Part shown: in pieces, positions 43,459 through 54,949 of the stretch | Layout of the letters: each line of letters opens with the position of its first letter | Position numbering within the stretch: position 1 is the first letter of the stretch | NCBI RefSeq assembly: GCF_022605725.1 | Contig: NC_065549.1 | Location: 17,203,614-17,267,613 of the forward strand | Direction of reading: 5' to 3' | DNA length: 64,000 nucleotides | Origin: Anthonomus grandis grandis | Taxonomy: Eukaryota; Arthropoda; Insecta; Coleoptera; Curculionidae | Notes under the pieces: generated by a model | The model's input: the letters and a program-made list of their open reading frames with translations, nothing else | Told to the model about the DNA's origin: nothing | The model's database searches: none | Translations under genes and position numbers: made by a program

Positions 43459-43904
43459 AACATAAATAACATAATTGTTAACATGTAAGTGGCAACATCG
43501 GATCCGTGCATTGTAAACATAGGGGTATTCTACGTTGCCAAGTTGCTTTTTTTTCATTAACTTTTTTGTCAGGAATCTTTTTTTTATTCTGAAACATTTG
43601 TTGATTACTCTCAAAGTATATACCTATTATTAGTCAGCAAAATAAACGAGGCTTTTAAAGAATACACTTTTTACCTATTTTAAAATACAACACATTAAAG
43701 AAATATGTAGTGGATTAAGAAAATTATATACCTATTGAAAGAAAAATTGAAAAGTCGATTTGACATAATTGTCTGAGAGATGGTGAACTCAAACAACCTC
43801 CCCTATGGTTTGCAGCTAGGCTTATTCTAGGCATTCAATGTTTTAAGCTTGAGTACCCTAGGATGAGTGAATGTTTCCCTCTGAGGAAGTGCGGGCCATT
43901 TTGG

Positions 43905-44420
43905 CTGAAAATCATAATAATAATAATAATAAATGTATTTCTGAGGGTCCAATTTTAAGATAACAACATAAAAATGTATTAAAATTCAAAACTTGTTAAT
44001 GAGAAACAAGTAATTCTTCCATAAGAAAACAGCGAAGTCCATGATAAGCTTTGCTGAGCACCTCTCTGATCATACTTAACCGTTCTATGTAAATCAATTA
44101 AGAAATATTTTTAAAGTAAATATTAATACAAATGTGGTATACCTTTCTATAAATGATATAACAGAAAGTGTTGGTTTGAAGGATCATACATACAATAATT
44201 TGTACAGAATCCCAGAACATTATTACTATTGGTTGGTCTATTTATAATAAGTTTGGTATATTGTTGCTTGAAAGCAGTGTGATAATTTTTAAAGATTTTC
44301 CGGAAAAAGAGTTATACATTTTAACAATCATAGAAAAAAGAGCTGCGGGTATGTGAAATGGTGGTGTTAGCTTACCCCTATATGCGTAATAATAATATTA
44401 TGAATACCTATCTTCATAAG
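43905..44420 (-). pseudogene. LINE C-terminus and 3' tail
   Basis: The minus strand shows RGKLTPPFHIPAALFSMIVK and MYNSFSGKSLKI near 44390-44280 (the P-x-x-x-x-x-x-SFxxxxxKxxNSLP-type C-terminus, decayed). A 3'UTR follows that ends CAGAAATACATTTATTATTA and (TTA)n at 43915-43935. Confidence 0.5.
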
Positions 44421-44707
44421 AAATAGTCGGTTATAAAAATATTTTTGGGCATTGCAAATAATTTTGTTATATACATGGTGATGTACTGCTTTCCACGATA
44501 TTTAGCCAGTTAGTATCGGCGATCTTGTGAGAAATATGTTCAAACCTGTTTATGCCATAGAATAGCCCCAGACGGGAATTTTGATTTTTTTTTATTACAA
44601 CATCCCCAAGATCAAAAATTGATAGTAGCAGATAGATAAAATAGATACTAGCAGATTACACAGCATCATTTTTGTTTTCTGAGAAATTACGTGTCTATAT
44701 TATTCTA

Positions 44708-44749
44708 TAGCGTCTATAGCAATTTTAGTAGCGTCTATAGCAATTTTAG
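44708..44749 (+). repeat. 21-bp tandem duplication, two units
   Basis: TAGCGTCTATAGCAATTTTA plus G is repeated exactly at 44708-44728 and 44729-44749. Confidence 0.85.
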
Positions 44750-44939
44750 TCTAACAAATTCTGCTAAATGCTGTAGATTCAATGTCGGTTTTTTTGCCAA
44801 ACAGCATTACGCAATATATATTTGGATTTAACGTAAGAGGTTAAGTAATCTAAGGAGGGTTAGTTCATAGCATTACAGCCCTTGGCAACATCGATCCTGT
44901 CGAAGGATAAATAAATTTGGGTGTCATCCGCGTTTTTTT

Positions 44940-46050
44940 TTTTTTAATAGTTGGACACACTTGGAAGGAAAACTGTTCTGTTAAAACTGTTGAGCTGTTC
45001 TAGGAGTCTCCAGGTCGACCACAAATCCATGATTTCTCACTGTTTGTCGTGTTCGTCGGGCAGGAGTCAAAAGTGGTGGAATAATCTGTGCTATTTCTTG
45101 GGAACACTTTCCATTGAAGTATCTATGAAAAAGAGATAATTCTCCGACGGCTCTTCGGTGCTTCAAACTGTCAAGTTTACAGGTATATTCAGGATTGTTG
45201 ACAAGTTGAGGGGTTGCTGTCCAGAAGTTTTAAAACGTTCTTGGGAGCAACGCTCCCTTGGGAGCAACGCTCCAAATGTGCGAGCAATATTCCATGGTCG
45301 GCTTGTAGAGAATAAGCAATTGTTCAGATGAATATACATAGGTGCTTCATCCTAAAAAGAACGCCCAATTTCTGAGAAGCACGCTTCGTAATATCTAACA
45401 AATGAGTATGCCATGATAGATTTGTCCCAGCGGTAACTCCTAAGAGGCTCTGACTGGTTTTTAAAGGTATTGTTCTTCCAGCCATCATAATGTTGAAATT
45501 AAAATCATCATCGTAAAGTTGAAAGGAAAATTTATTAAGACAGTAGGGTAAAAAGCGGGTGTAAATGGTATAAGGGTGGCGATAAAAGTGACCCTTGTGA
45601 AATAGTTACAGGATATGAATGAGATGGATCCGTTGAAAAAAGTTTTTGCATGTTAATATTCTTTTATCTTCCATTCGTTCATCTCCCATGAACAAACACT
45701 ACATGATCGTATTTCGGAATAATGTTGACTATCTGGTCCAAAAGTTCACCCGAATTGTGGGATGGTGGAATGTATATACATCCTACGGTATATGAATTTT
45801 TTTGCAGTGTTAAAGAGATCCATACCTGTTCAAACTGTGATGGAATAATATTTATTAGATTTCGAGAGACCACTAATTTTGATTATTTATAGAAAATAGC
45901 CACGCCGCCTCCCCTACCTTTCCTATCATGTTTTTCCATGAGATATCCAGGAATTCTTAAATCGTCAGAGTCGATGATACTACTCAGCCATGTTTCATTA
46001 ACACCCACAACACCGTAGTCTTAGTAACCAGCTGACGAATCTTTAAGTGG
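44940..46050 (-). pseudogene. LINE with internal deletion (endonuclease start joined to RT end)
   Basis: On the minus strand from about 46040: NETWLSSIIDSDDLRIPGYL, KHDRKGRGGGVAIFYK, SQFEQVWISLTLQKNSYTVG and CIYIPPSHNSGELLD. This is an APE-type endonuclease up to a changed GDFN box near 45680. Almost directly after this comes ISQGSLLSP and LYDDDFNFN (equivalents of GVPQGSxLSP and YADD), then LGVTAGTNLSWHTHLLDI, TKRASQKLGVLFRMKHL, SLKHRRAVGELSLFHRYFNG and PARRTRQTVRNHGFVV to about 44940. The RT fingers are deleted. Frameshifts are present. Confidence 0.75.
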
Positions 46051-46156
46051 GCAATTTTAAGTGAAGACATATTTGAAAAGAATTTATAAATACTATAATA
46101 AGACAACTAGAAGAAAATTGTTTTATATTAAGGTATAACAAGTCTTATTCCAATAA

Positions 46157-49150
46157 TTAAATAAATAAATATGCCTTTATATTACGGAAATAAAAAATTA
46201 CAATAACAATTATAAATGCGGCGAGATCTAGCCTATCCGCACACTTAAAAATAGTACTTCAAATAATATATATATATATAAGTTCAAACTATAAATTAGT
46301 AACTATAATTAAGCTTATAAAACAAAACGATCCTACACAGACATAATCATATCATACATTTAATCAAGTAATATAGTTAACCAAAAAGTGAAAAAAAGAA
46401 AAAAAAACATGATTTTGGGTAATTACTAAACTATATACTACTATTAAAATGGAGTTTGACAAATTTTTTGAAGAAAGCAAGTGAGTGCTCACACTTCGGA
46501 TCATGAGGCAATGCATTATAGATTTTAACACCGGTATAGCTAAATAGGGCTTCAAATGTGTTAGTTTTATGCTTTGGAACACAAAAATTTTTAGAATGAC
46601 GCATATCACGACCATGAACGTTACTGCAGCTTACCAGCTTCTCATACAAGTACCTGGGAACTCTACTGTGAACAGTTTTATAAATGAGACTAGCCATATA
46701 CACTTTGAATCGTTCTTCCAGCCTTAGCCAGTGAGATTTGATAAATAATGGTGTTACATGGTCATATTTTTACTTACAATAACTAAATTTTAGGCAAGCA
46801 TTTTGTAATTTTTGCAAGCTATATTTATCTGTTTGAGCAAGGGCTGGCCAGAATAAAACGCTTCCATAACTGATCACTGAGAGGACTAGTGATTGAGTTA
46901 ACTTTAACTTAATGTTAGTTGATAAAATATCTTTATACATGTACAAGACTTTTAGTTTATAGTAAGCTTTTTGTAAAATATTGAAAACATGATATTCAAA
47001 ATTAAGTTTATTATCGATAAATGTAAGTTTTTTTCGCAGCTAGTCGGCTGCAGATTAACTCCCTGAATGAAGACATTCACGCCCAAATAATTTAACGCAG
47101 GAATCCCAAAAACCAATAGTTTTGACTTAGCAGCATTAAGAGCCAGCTTATGGAAACTAGACACCTGCACAATAGCATCAAGATCAGAATTTATGTTCCA
47201 TATGGCGGTATTAATTTGATTAATTGAAAAAAGGAGTGATAAAGTTGATCGTCATTCACTTTATTGATGTGACCTGCATGTTTTAAGAAACTCAAGAAAA
47301 TCAGACGTGTAAACTGAAAACAAAAGTGGTCCCAAAATACTACCCTGCGGAACTCCCTGACCAATAACTACAAATTGCGAAAATGCTGAGCCGACACGTA
47401 CTCGTTGCACTCTATTAGCCAAATAATAACAAATAAGATACAAAGCTGAGTCGTGTAGGCCAAAATATTTTAATTTGGCAAGCAAAACAGAATGATCAAG
47501 AGTATCAAATGCGTTACTATAGTCTAACAGCACCATTGCAGTAGCTTTTTTATTATCCATAGCGCGAAGAATATCATCGCATACATGCAATAGTGCTGTT
47601 TCCGTACCATGCCGGCATCTGAACCCAGACTGGGTATCAGGAATAATTTTGTTATTTATAAAAAACGTTTTTAATTGCTGGTGCATGGCTTTTTTCAGTA
47701 TTTTAGGAAGGGCAGGTAGGATGCTTATAGGACGGTAATGTGAGAGCTCAGCAGGGCTATTTACTTTGAATAGCCTGGAATGGGTAATAAATCCGCCTTT
47801 TTCCATTCGCTGGGAAATCTGGATAACGAAAGAGTCTTATTGATGATGTGTGTGATATAAGGAGTCAGGTAAGAGACTAAAAAAAAATCATATTAATGCC
47901 AATAGCATCAGACCCAGACTTTATATTAGATATTATATTCTCAATATCACTTTCACTCATCTCCCTAAACTTAAAATTGTTATCAATATTAGGGTGTACT
48001 TTATTAATATATTTGGTATTTATTTCTTTATTAAGAGGTGATGTATTAGTTTTCGGAATACTATTAATTAAAAAAAATTAAATTGTTCAGCATCGATAAC
48101 AGTATTGGAGTGAGCTGGTAACTTTGAATTTTTAGGTGTTATATTAAGACACTTTAAAGTTTTCCAAAAGGAGGCCGGATCCTCTTTAAATTTATAATTT
48201 AGAATTTTTTTTTTCATTTCGAACTGCGCTTGTTACCATATTTCTAATTTACTTATATTCATTAAAAGAGTTTTCAGTTTTTTATTCTTTATAAGCGCTT
48301 TTTGTCGCAATTTTATCATGAAATGTATATTATCAGTCATCCATGGAGCTCTGGCCTTGGTGAATCTCGAAATTTTAAAGGGTGCATGAATATTAAACAC
48401 ATCAGTCACATTTTGCTGGAAAAAGGAAACCATTTCATCCACATCAGTCAGATTAAATATATCTTGCCAATTTATATTAAAAATGTCATCAAAAACGAAA
48501 GAGAAGAAAGTCCACAAAAACGAAATTGGAATAATCTCGGTAGGTATGAATGGGACGGCGTGTTTTTTGCAACTTTAATTCGGTGTAAACCAAACAGTGA
48601 TCAGAAATGTCGTCCATGTTAATTACTTGGACATCGTATATACAGTAGGACATATGTATAGTCTCAGAAAGGAATCTTATAATTATAATATTCACGACTA
48701 CTGAGCAATGGCATAAACATAATCGTAATCGTGAAAAAATCCCTGTTCCCAAAAAATAATTACAGGTATTGATACTAGATAGTATAATGTAAATTGCAGT
48801 TCGCTAATGTTTTTAATGTATGTTTTTCGATTATCATGGAAAATAAAAATGTCATTAATAAAAATGGCCCCGATTAGTCCTGGCACTTCTTCACGCACTT
48901 TTACTAATAGATTGTATCCGATTTATCTAACATTTCACTTATAGATAGTCCCGAGTTTTTGCATAAAATATTATGTCTCGTTTCCATTGTGAGATAAATT
49001 CTACTAACACCGGCCGCACTGTATTTTGTTTTCTGGAATTTGGACTTAAGTATTTTCAGACACGAAAACAATGACTAGTTTGGTTTTTTGATAGATCTAT
49101 GTTCAAATGGTTTATGAACACTTCACATAAACTTTCGATGAGTTCGTTTT
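46157..49150 (-). pseudogene. LINE (TTTA-tailed clade), ORF1 end to 3' tail, decayed
   Basis: Minus strand, 5' to 3': a possible ORF1 C-terminal piece (NTVRPVLVEFISQWKRDI near 49000), the end of an endonuclease (MDDISDHCLVYTELKL near 48620), a linker (FTKARAPWMTDNIHFMIKLR near 48350), and a best-preserved frame at 47261-47806 with SPAELSHYRPISILPALPKI, SGFRCRHGTETALLHVCDDI, LLDYSNAFDTLDHSVLLAKL (RT-3) and GQGVPQGSILGPLLFSVYTS (RT-4). A shifted catalytic box (VNDDQLYHSF), KLALNAAKSKLLVFG and a C-terminus (SYTGVKIYNALP, 46431-46703) follow. The tail is AATATAAAGGCATATTTATT near 46157-46190. There are several frameshifts. Confidence 0.85.
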
Positions 49151-50735
49151 CGGGTTTTCCGGTAGTCTGTGCAGTACCAGGTTCCGTTAATTATTATGCT
49201 CTTCTCTTTTCACTGATTCGTTTTTTAGAGAATTTATATTGGATAAGATTATTTCCGCTTTAATAATGTTCAGCGATTTAAAAAAAATGATTTATAAATC
49301 CAATTTTTTTTTTTAAAGTCGTTGGGCTCGGAAGCTTTGTTTTGAATAATATATTCGTTACGCAGCAGGTCAAGATTTTTTTTTAAAGTTTGCTATGTTA
49401 TAAACTTAATAGTAGGGGACACGACTGTTATATGTGTTATTCTTTCGTCGCCATCTTCTTTATTTTCATATTATAAAGAGTAAATCTGTTTACTTCGTTT
49501 AAATGTTAATGTCACCATGTTTAAAAACCCTAGATAGATTCTTACTCACTAGTAAGTCCAATATTCTTCTATTATCTGACTATGTGTATCTATAATTTAA
49601 CATAATTCTTACTTACTTGAAAATTGGCTTAAAAAATTGTTTTTCCACGCAGAGTTGACCAGAATTCACTGAATAATAAATGACATGAAACATCCATTTT
49701 ATATTAAATTCTTCCTAAGGAAAGGCATGGGTACCATCAAGGCCAGAAGAAAACTTATATGGCAAAGAACCTATGATATAAACCATTTCAGAAAGAGCAA
49801 AACTATAGTTATATTAACTTTCGCTGTAAAATCAGCATTAACAATATCATTTTAAAAACGACTGTGAACATAAGTGAAAACAGATTGGCCATTTCATTGG
49901 CATTTTCACTTAAAATCCCGATCTAAGTTTATGGATTTGCTAATAAAGTCGAAATTATCTTGCATATAACCCAACTCAACTAAACTTAATTTGCAATTTT
50001 ACAATACTGAGTTAATGGCATTAGTTTAAATTAGACATTTTACTTTTAGGTTTATTACTTAATTTAACAATTTTTTAGGAATTTTTTAAAATTTGTTGTG
50101 AGTGTTTTAGAAGTATTTTGCAAAAAAGTTTAAGAAACGTGCTTCGGTTGGGTTGGATTAGGCTGCTGTTTCAAGGATTTGTTACAAAAAATTTAAAGTA
50201 ATGTGAATATCCCCTACCTTAGGCTTATTCCTGTGTATATTGGGAATGAAATTTAATAATAATATTGAATTTGAGTAGTTTGCTAAACATCATAAGTCAT
50301 TTCATAGTTGATGACTTATGATGGTTTGATAACTTTTGATAACTTTTTGGTCAAATTTTTCGAATATATTTTATTTTGTAGCACGATTTTTTGTTTTTTT
50401 TTTGAAAATCTTATTTTTCACATTTTTATTTATTTTTATTTTCTTACTACACTTCTCCAGAAAAGAAAAAAAAGAAAACAAAAATAAATAAAAATGGCCA
50501 AGTAAACTCTTACTTTGTACAGTGTTATGAAAAGTGTGTAAGAAACATTTTATTAAACAGTTTTGGAGTTACAGACTAAATACACACACCTCGGTAATTA
50601 CATATCATATTTTTATCACTATTCTTGTGAATTGGTGTTAAAAAACTTACCTACCAATCAATAATCAAGCAAGATACCTAATGACTAGGAGAAGATCGAA
50701 AAGGTAATTCAATGGCTTACTAAGAATACACACAG
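49151..50735. other. AT-rich non-coding stretch with one inverted repeat
   Basis: An AT-rich inverted repeat lies at about 50419-50442 and 50472-50495 (ATTTTTATTTATTTTTATTT against AAAATAAATAAAAAT-type sequence). No coding region is supported. Confidence 0.45.
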
Positions 50736-50739
50736 TTTT

Positions 50740-51060
50740 TAATTTAATTCATCGATTAAATCTTAATTGATTAAATTCTTTATCGTTATAAAAAAGCCCA
50801 ATATATCAGATTTATCGATAGATCTAATAAATAATCTTTATGCCTTGGCATTAACCAAATTTAATTTCAGTTTATTTATAGCTTAGCTAATGAAAAATGT
50901 TAATCCAATTAATTAACATGCTTTATAAGTTCATTATCGCCAGTTTTATTTATGAATGCGTATTTGTTTTGCTTATTGATCAATATTTATGCGACCCAAT
51001 AATAGATGCAATTTAAAACAAAACGACACGGCTTTTAGATAAGCGATAAATGTTTCGTTT
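50740..51060 (+). promoter_or_regulatory. Homeodomain- and GATA-like site cluster (possible enhancer)
   Basis: It contains CATCGATTAAATC, TTAATTGATTAAAT, TTTATCGATAGATC, CCAATTAATTAAC, TTATTGATCAATA and AGATAAGCGATAAATG within 320 bp. These are dense matches to ATTA/ATCGATTA homeodomain cores and GATA sites. AT-rich DNA gives such words by chance, so this is only suggestive. It lies directly upstream of the small ORF at 51151. Confidence 0.3.
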
Positions 51061-51100
51061 TTTAGTTTTGATTGTTGAAACTCCGATCTCAATTCCAATA

Positions 51101-51110
51101 TTATAAATAG
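51101..51110 (+). promoter_or_regulatory. TATA box upstream of the 51-kb small ORF
   Basis: TTATAAATAG ends 40 bp upstream of the ATG at 51151. It is a strong TATA match and would place transcription start about 10-20 bp before the ATG, a very short 5'UTR. Confidence 0.4.
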
Positions 51111-51150
51111 TATTTATATTTAAAATAGTCATACGTCACTTATTTTAAAA

Positions 51151-51348
51151 ATGGAAAATTTAAATTACCGTTCTTCCGAACTAAAAGTATTTGGCTTAGC
51201 ATATGTCTTATTGTTTATTATTTTTGACAATCTCCTACTGTTGATACATTTAACGGTAATATGTGAAGAACTGGAAAATGAAGGAAGTTTGAATGGAGAA
51301 GTGCCATTAAAAATGGAGTATTTAAAGATCATGATAGCTGAACTATAG
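51151..51348 (+). CDS. Hypothetical 65-aa membrane peptide (tentative single-exon gene)
   Basis: MENLNYRSSELKVFGLAYVL is followed by LFIIFDNLLLLIHLTVI, giving one long hydrophobic segment (about residues 13-37). An acidic C-terminus follows (CEELENEGSLNGEVPL, then KMEYLKIMIAEL). A TATA box lies 40 bp upstream and AATAAA lies at 51421, 73 bp past the stop. That makes a compact transcription unit inside the Go-alpha intron, on the same strand. I do not recognise the protein. A 65-codon frame in AT-rich DNA can occur by chance, and no LINE or transposon motif overlaps it. It might be a small membrane protein, such as an enhancer-of-split-region-type or antennal small protein, but that is speculation. 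Confidence 0.35.
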   Translation: MENLNYRSSELKVFGLAYVLLFIIFDNLLLLIHLTVICEELENEGSLNGEVPLKMEYLKIMIAEL

Positions 51349-51429
51349 CCTTACCGAATTACGTTTTTTAAACCTTACAAATCAACTTTAAATAACGAAT
51401 GTTTTATCGTAATTTTTGTATAATAAAGC

Positions 51430-52075
51430 CTTTCTTGGTTGAGCTTAGAGTATATGCTACTCCAATCATTTTTTTCTCTCTTACTCTAGTAGATGGTAGG
51501 TCTTGTGTTAATGTCTTGTGTTAACTCTGGGTTAATTTTCACTTTTAAACAAATAAAGATTAATTAATACAATAAGAAAATACTCAATGATCAAGATTTA
51601 CTTAATTTTTATTAAAAATCATGATTTACAATTAATGTTATAATAAGACTTGCGGGCGTTTTGTAAAGCCCAAACGAATAATTCCCAATCGTCAGGGCAA
51701 GTTCAAGACATAAAGAGGTCTCGGGCACATAAAAGACTTTTTATTTTTATGTAAACTGAATGTCATTGCGGCAGTTAATCATTTTATTATCGCGGTAGGG
51801 TCAATCAACCATCAGCAGAACACATCATTACTCACCATAAACTGGAACTTTATGTCCCCTTTTCTATATGTATAAAAATAATTAAATAACAGGAATTTTA
51901 ATTAACAATCCTTATCTGTGTAAATTGGATTGGGTTTCGAATTTAGTAATGAAATATATGTTTCCGGAAAATAAATTGCGGGATATAACTGAAACCAGGA
52001 AATTAGGTCATTTATTTATATTTAAATAATAGACACTGAATAGTACCTGGGTTAGTATTGATTTATAGTAAAAGT
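51430..52075. other. Non-coding stretch
   Basis: A polyA signal at 51421 and a short duplicated word (TCTTGTGTTAA, near 51491-51525) are the only marks. Nothing else is supported. Confidence 0.4.
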
Positions 52076-52079
52076 TTTG

Positions 52080-52265
52080 TTTATAATTCAAAATAATTTT
52101 GCTCTTAAAATAATCTTTCAGATATCTCAAGGACCAGTTGTGGTTTCTGTAAAGCCAACTGTACAGACCTATCGCCATGACTGTTATGTCATCAGCAAAC
52201 TATTTTTCCTTAGGCGTCAAAAGAAAGGCATGTAATATGTTAATTTAAAAAAAAGAATAAATCAA
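52080..52265 (-). pseudogene. Small LINE reverse transcriptase fragment around the FADD box
   Basis: The minus strand reads LHAFLLTPKEK, stop, FADDITVMAIG and SWLYRNHNWSLRYLKDYFK, that is the catalytic pair and the segment after it. It is too short to classify. Confidence 0.5.
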
Positions 52266-52848
52266 GCACCTTAATATGCACCTCCTTGGTTTCTGACACC
52301 ATATTGCCAACCCTGGCGCATTGAATTATCTCCCTTAGATAAAATTCTAGAAGATTAATACTAGGTTGTCAAATACTAGAGAAGTATCGAAAGTTTCTTG
52401 AGAAGAAATTTTTAATGTGTTTTATCAGTCTAAGGTTATATTTATCGGGACATCAAATTTTTTGGACCGTTCCCTATCTCATGTACTTGAAATGTGACTT
52501 TAGGATGACCTTGGAGTGAAAATTTCAGGTTTTTTCAAGGTCAACTTTTTAATTTTTTAAATAGAGACTCCTATTTTTAAGACCTGCAATCGGAAGAAAT
52601 TTTACCTTCAAATATTCAACAGGGTCATATGAACCGGTGACTTTCAAGATCAGGCTCTTGGAACATTGAAATGCTAGAATTAGCATTGCCGTGGAACTAT
52701 GGGCAGTTTGGTTGCTTGCAACATGATGCAATGATGCCAAAACTCAAACACGAATCCGTAAGAAAATCCAGTCGCCAGTACCTCAAAAGCAACAGCTGCT
52801 GATGATTTCAAAAAATCGGAACATTTTACTGAAAAATCATCAGATCAA
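52266..52848. other. Non-coding flank of DDE-like copy 2
   Basis: Paired words GATGACCTTGGAGTGAAAAT and TTTTCAAGGTCAACTT near 52502-52550 may be subterminal repeats of the element to the right. No terminal inverted repeat could be established. Confidence 0.35.
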
Positions 52849-54830
52849 ATGAACGATGAAAATGTAGAAGAAGTTTCAGATTTTGATGACTCAGACGCGG
52901 ATCCTGACTTTGAACCAGTTAAAAAAAGGCGAAGAACATTTTTTAACTTGCAAAACTTATGTGTCTCCGATGAGCCTCGTTTTATTAATTTAAGTAGTCA
53001 GCTCAAGTTTGGAGGAGTTAATAACAAGGAGAATATTAACATAGATGAAGCAACAATTATAGAAAGTGAAAATATACCACAGATTTGCAACGAAGTTCTA
53101 GATGGCATATTGGATAAACTCTGTAGCTCTAGTAGACCCCATAAGCAAAAAAAAAGTTATAATGAGAAATACCCTCTGCTTCCTTCTTGCAATGATAAGT
53201 GCCGTAAAAACTGTTCGCAAAAAATTTATGAATTGGGAAGAAATAATATTAGAACTATCTTTTGGAAATTGACATTTGGTGAAAGAAGGCTGTTTTTGGA
53301 CTCGCACGTTAAGCAATTTGGTGTTAAAACCAGGGTACAAGAGGCAATAGCATCAAATAGAAATTATTCCCTTCGATATTTTTTACCAATAAAGAATGAT
53401 ATGCAATCTGGTACCAATCTAATTGAAGACCTGCAGGTATGCAAAACAATGTTCTTGCAGACACTTGGCCTGCACTGATGGAATGATCACCGCTCATTTA
53501 AGAGAAAAAAGAAATTCCGAAAACGAAGTTGCCGAAACAAAAGATGATAGAGGTCTTATTGCCAGAACTATTTTAAGCTCTAAAAAATTCGATCACGAAA
53601 CTGCAATAATTAATCACATCAACACTTTTAATCCTGTTGTTTCACATTACAACCTTAAACATTCCCCAAACAGGCGCTACTTGCCTCCAGATCTGACAGT
53701 ATCTTTCCTGTGAAAGGATTTTTCTGATTTGGGACAAAAAGTTGGTTATGATCTGTATAGAAGTGTATTTAAGCAACAAAATATTGGATTTTCTCGACCT
53801 TCGCAAGATGAGTGTGGTACTTGCCAAATTTACAAATCTCACAAAAATAATGAGACTAATTCAGATTGTAAATGTAAAACGTGTACCAAATATTCCGATC
53901 ATGAAATGTTTTACACAGAAGCTAGACAGGCATACCAAGCGGATAAGGCCAAAATTCTTACTCCAAATGAGAAACTTTTTAGCGTTGATATGCAGAAAGT
54001 GTTACTTCTTCTAAAAATGTCAACCAAAAACTCTTTTTTTGTGTCTAGGTAAGGCGCCATAAAATATATTTTTTTATGGTTTTAGTTAATTTTTATTTAC
54101 AGGCTCGTTGCTTTTAATGAAACTTTTGCCTCTCTGCAAGATGACGGCAACATCTGTGTTATGTGGCATGAGGCAATTAGAGGAAGATGTGCTTCTGACG
54201 TGGCATCGGCATACTTTAATTTGATTAGAAGTCTGAGCAACAAAATAACGAAACTTACGTTCTGAGTAGATAACTGTTCAGCTCAAAATAAAAACTGGAC
54301 CCTCTTTTCTTCATTCTTCAAATTCAGAATGGGGGCCAGATGAAATTACTTTAAAATATTTTGAACCGGGTCATTCCTATATGGTTGCCGATTCCGTTCA
54401 TGGCCAAATAAGCAGAGATGAAAAAATATCCCAATATTTACGATTATGATCAACTTTTAAACATCTTCAAAAAAAAACAAATGTTTAAAACTTAATATTT
54501 CCGATTTTTTCCCATTTACAGACGGGTGCAAACAACGAAAAAATAACAACATTCTCTCTTTCTCTTAAGGTCGTTCAATTTCGAAAAGGCTCTAACAGCT
54601 TTTTTCATTAAAAAAAATTTTTGATGATGTTTTTATTGAAACAAGTTTTTTAAAAAATAAATTTTGAAGTTAAGCTACCAGCAGAACCATATTTGGAACC
54701 TTTGGGAATAAATACAAAAAAAAAAGAAAAATATTATAAACACGCTTTGTCCCTTATTCGACGATGAACGAAAAAAAATATTTTGGACTTATTTACCATC
54801 AAATGATAAGTCGCGCGATTTGTGTACTTT
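52849..54830 (+). pseudogene. DDE-transposase-like gene copy 2 (near full length, decayed)
   Basis: ATG at 52849 opens an acidic N-terminus (MNDENVEEVSDFDDSDADPD) and a KKRRR basic patch. CNDKCRKNCSQKIYELGRNN, RTIFWKLTFGERRLFLDSH and VCKTMFLQTLGLH follow. A frameshift near 53460 leads to RGLIARTILSSKKFD, INHINTFNPVVSHYNLKHSP, FKQQNIGFSRPSQDECGTCQ (Cys pair) and EKLFSVDMQKVLLLLKM (candidate first catalytic Asp). A 54-bp GT-AG intron (54049-54102) follows. Then come ICVMWHEAIRGRCASDVASA, FWVDNCSAQNKNW in part (candidate second Asp; W is a stop here) and EPGHSYMVADSVHGQI. C-terminal blocks (VQFRKGSNSFF, PLGINTKKKEK, YFWTYLPSN) are readable to about 54830. It shares gene structure with copies 1 and 3. 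Confidence 0.65.
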
Positions 54831-54949
54831 TTCAGAAACCTAAAATTATTTATTTACAATGTCATTCCAAAGAATTAATAAAATATTTGATTTAAAAATT
54901 ACTTGACTTTAGTTATCACCTACTATTTACTATATTTTACTTTATTATA

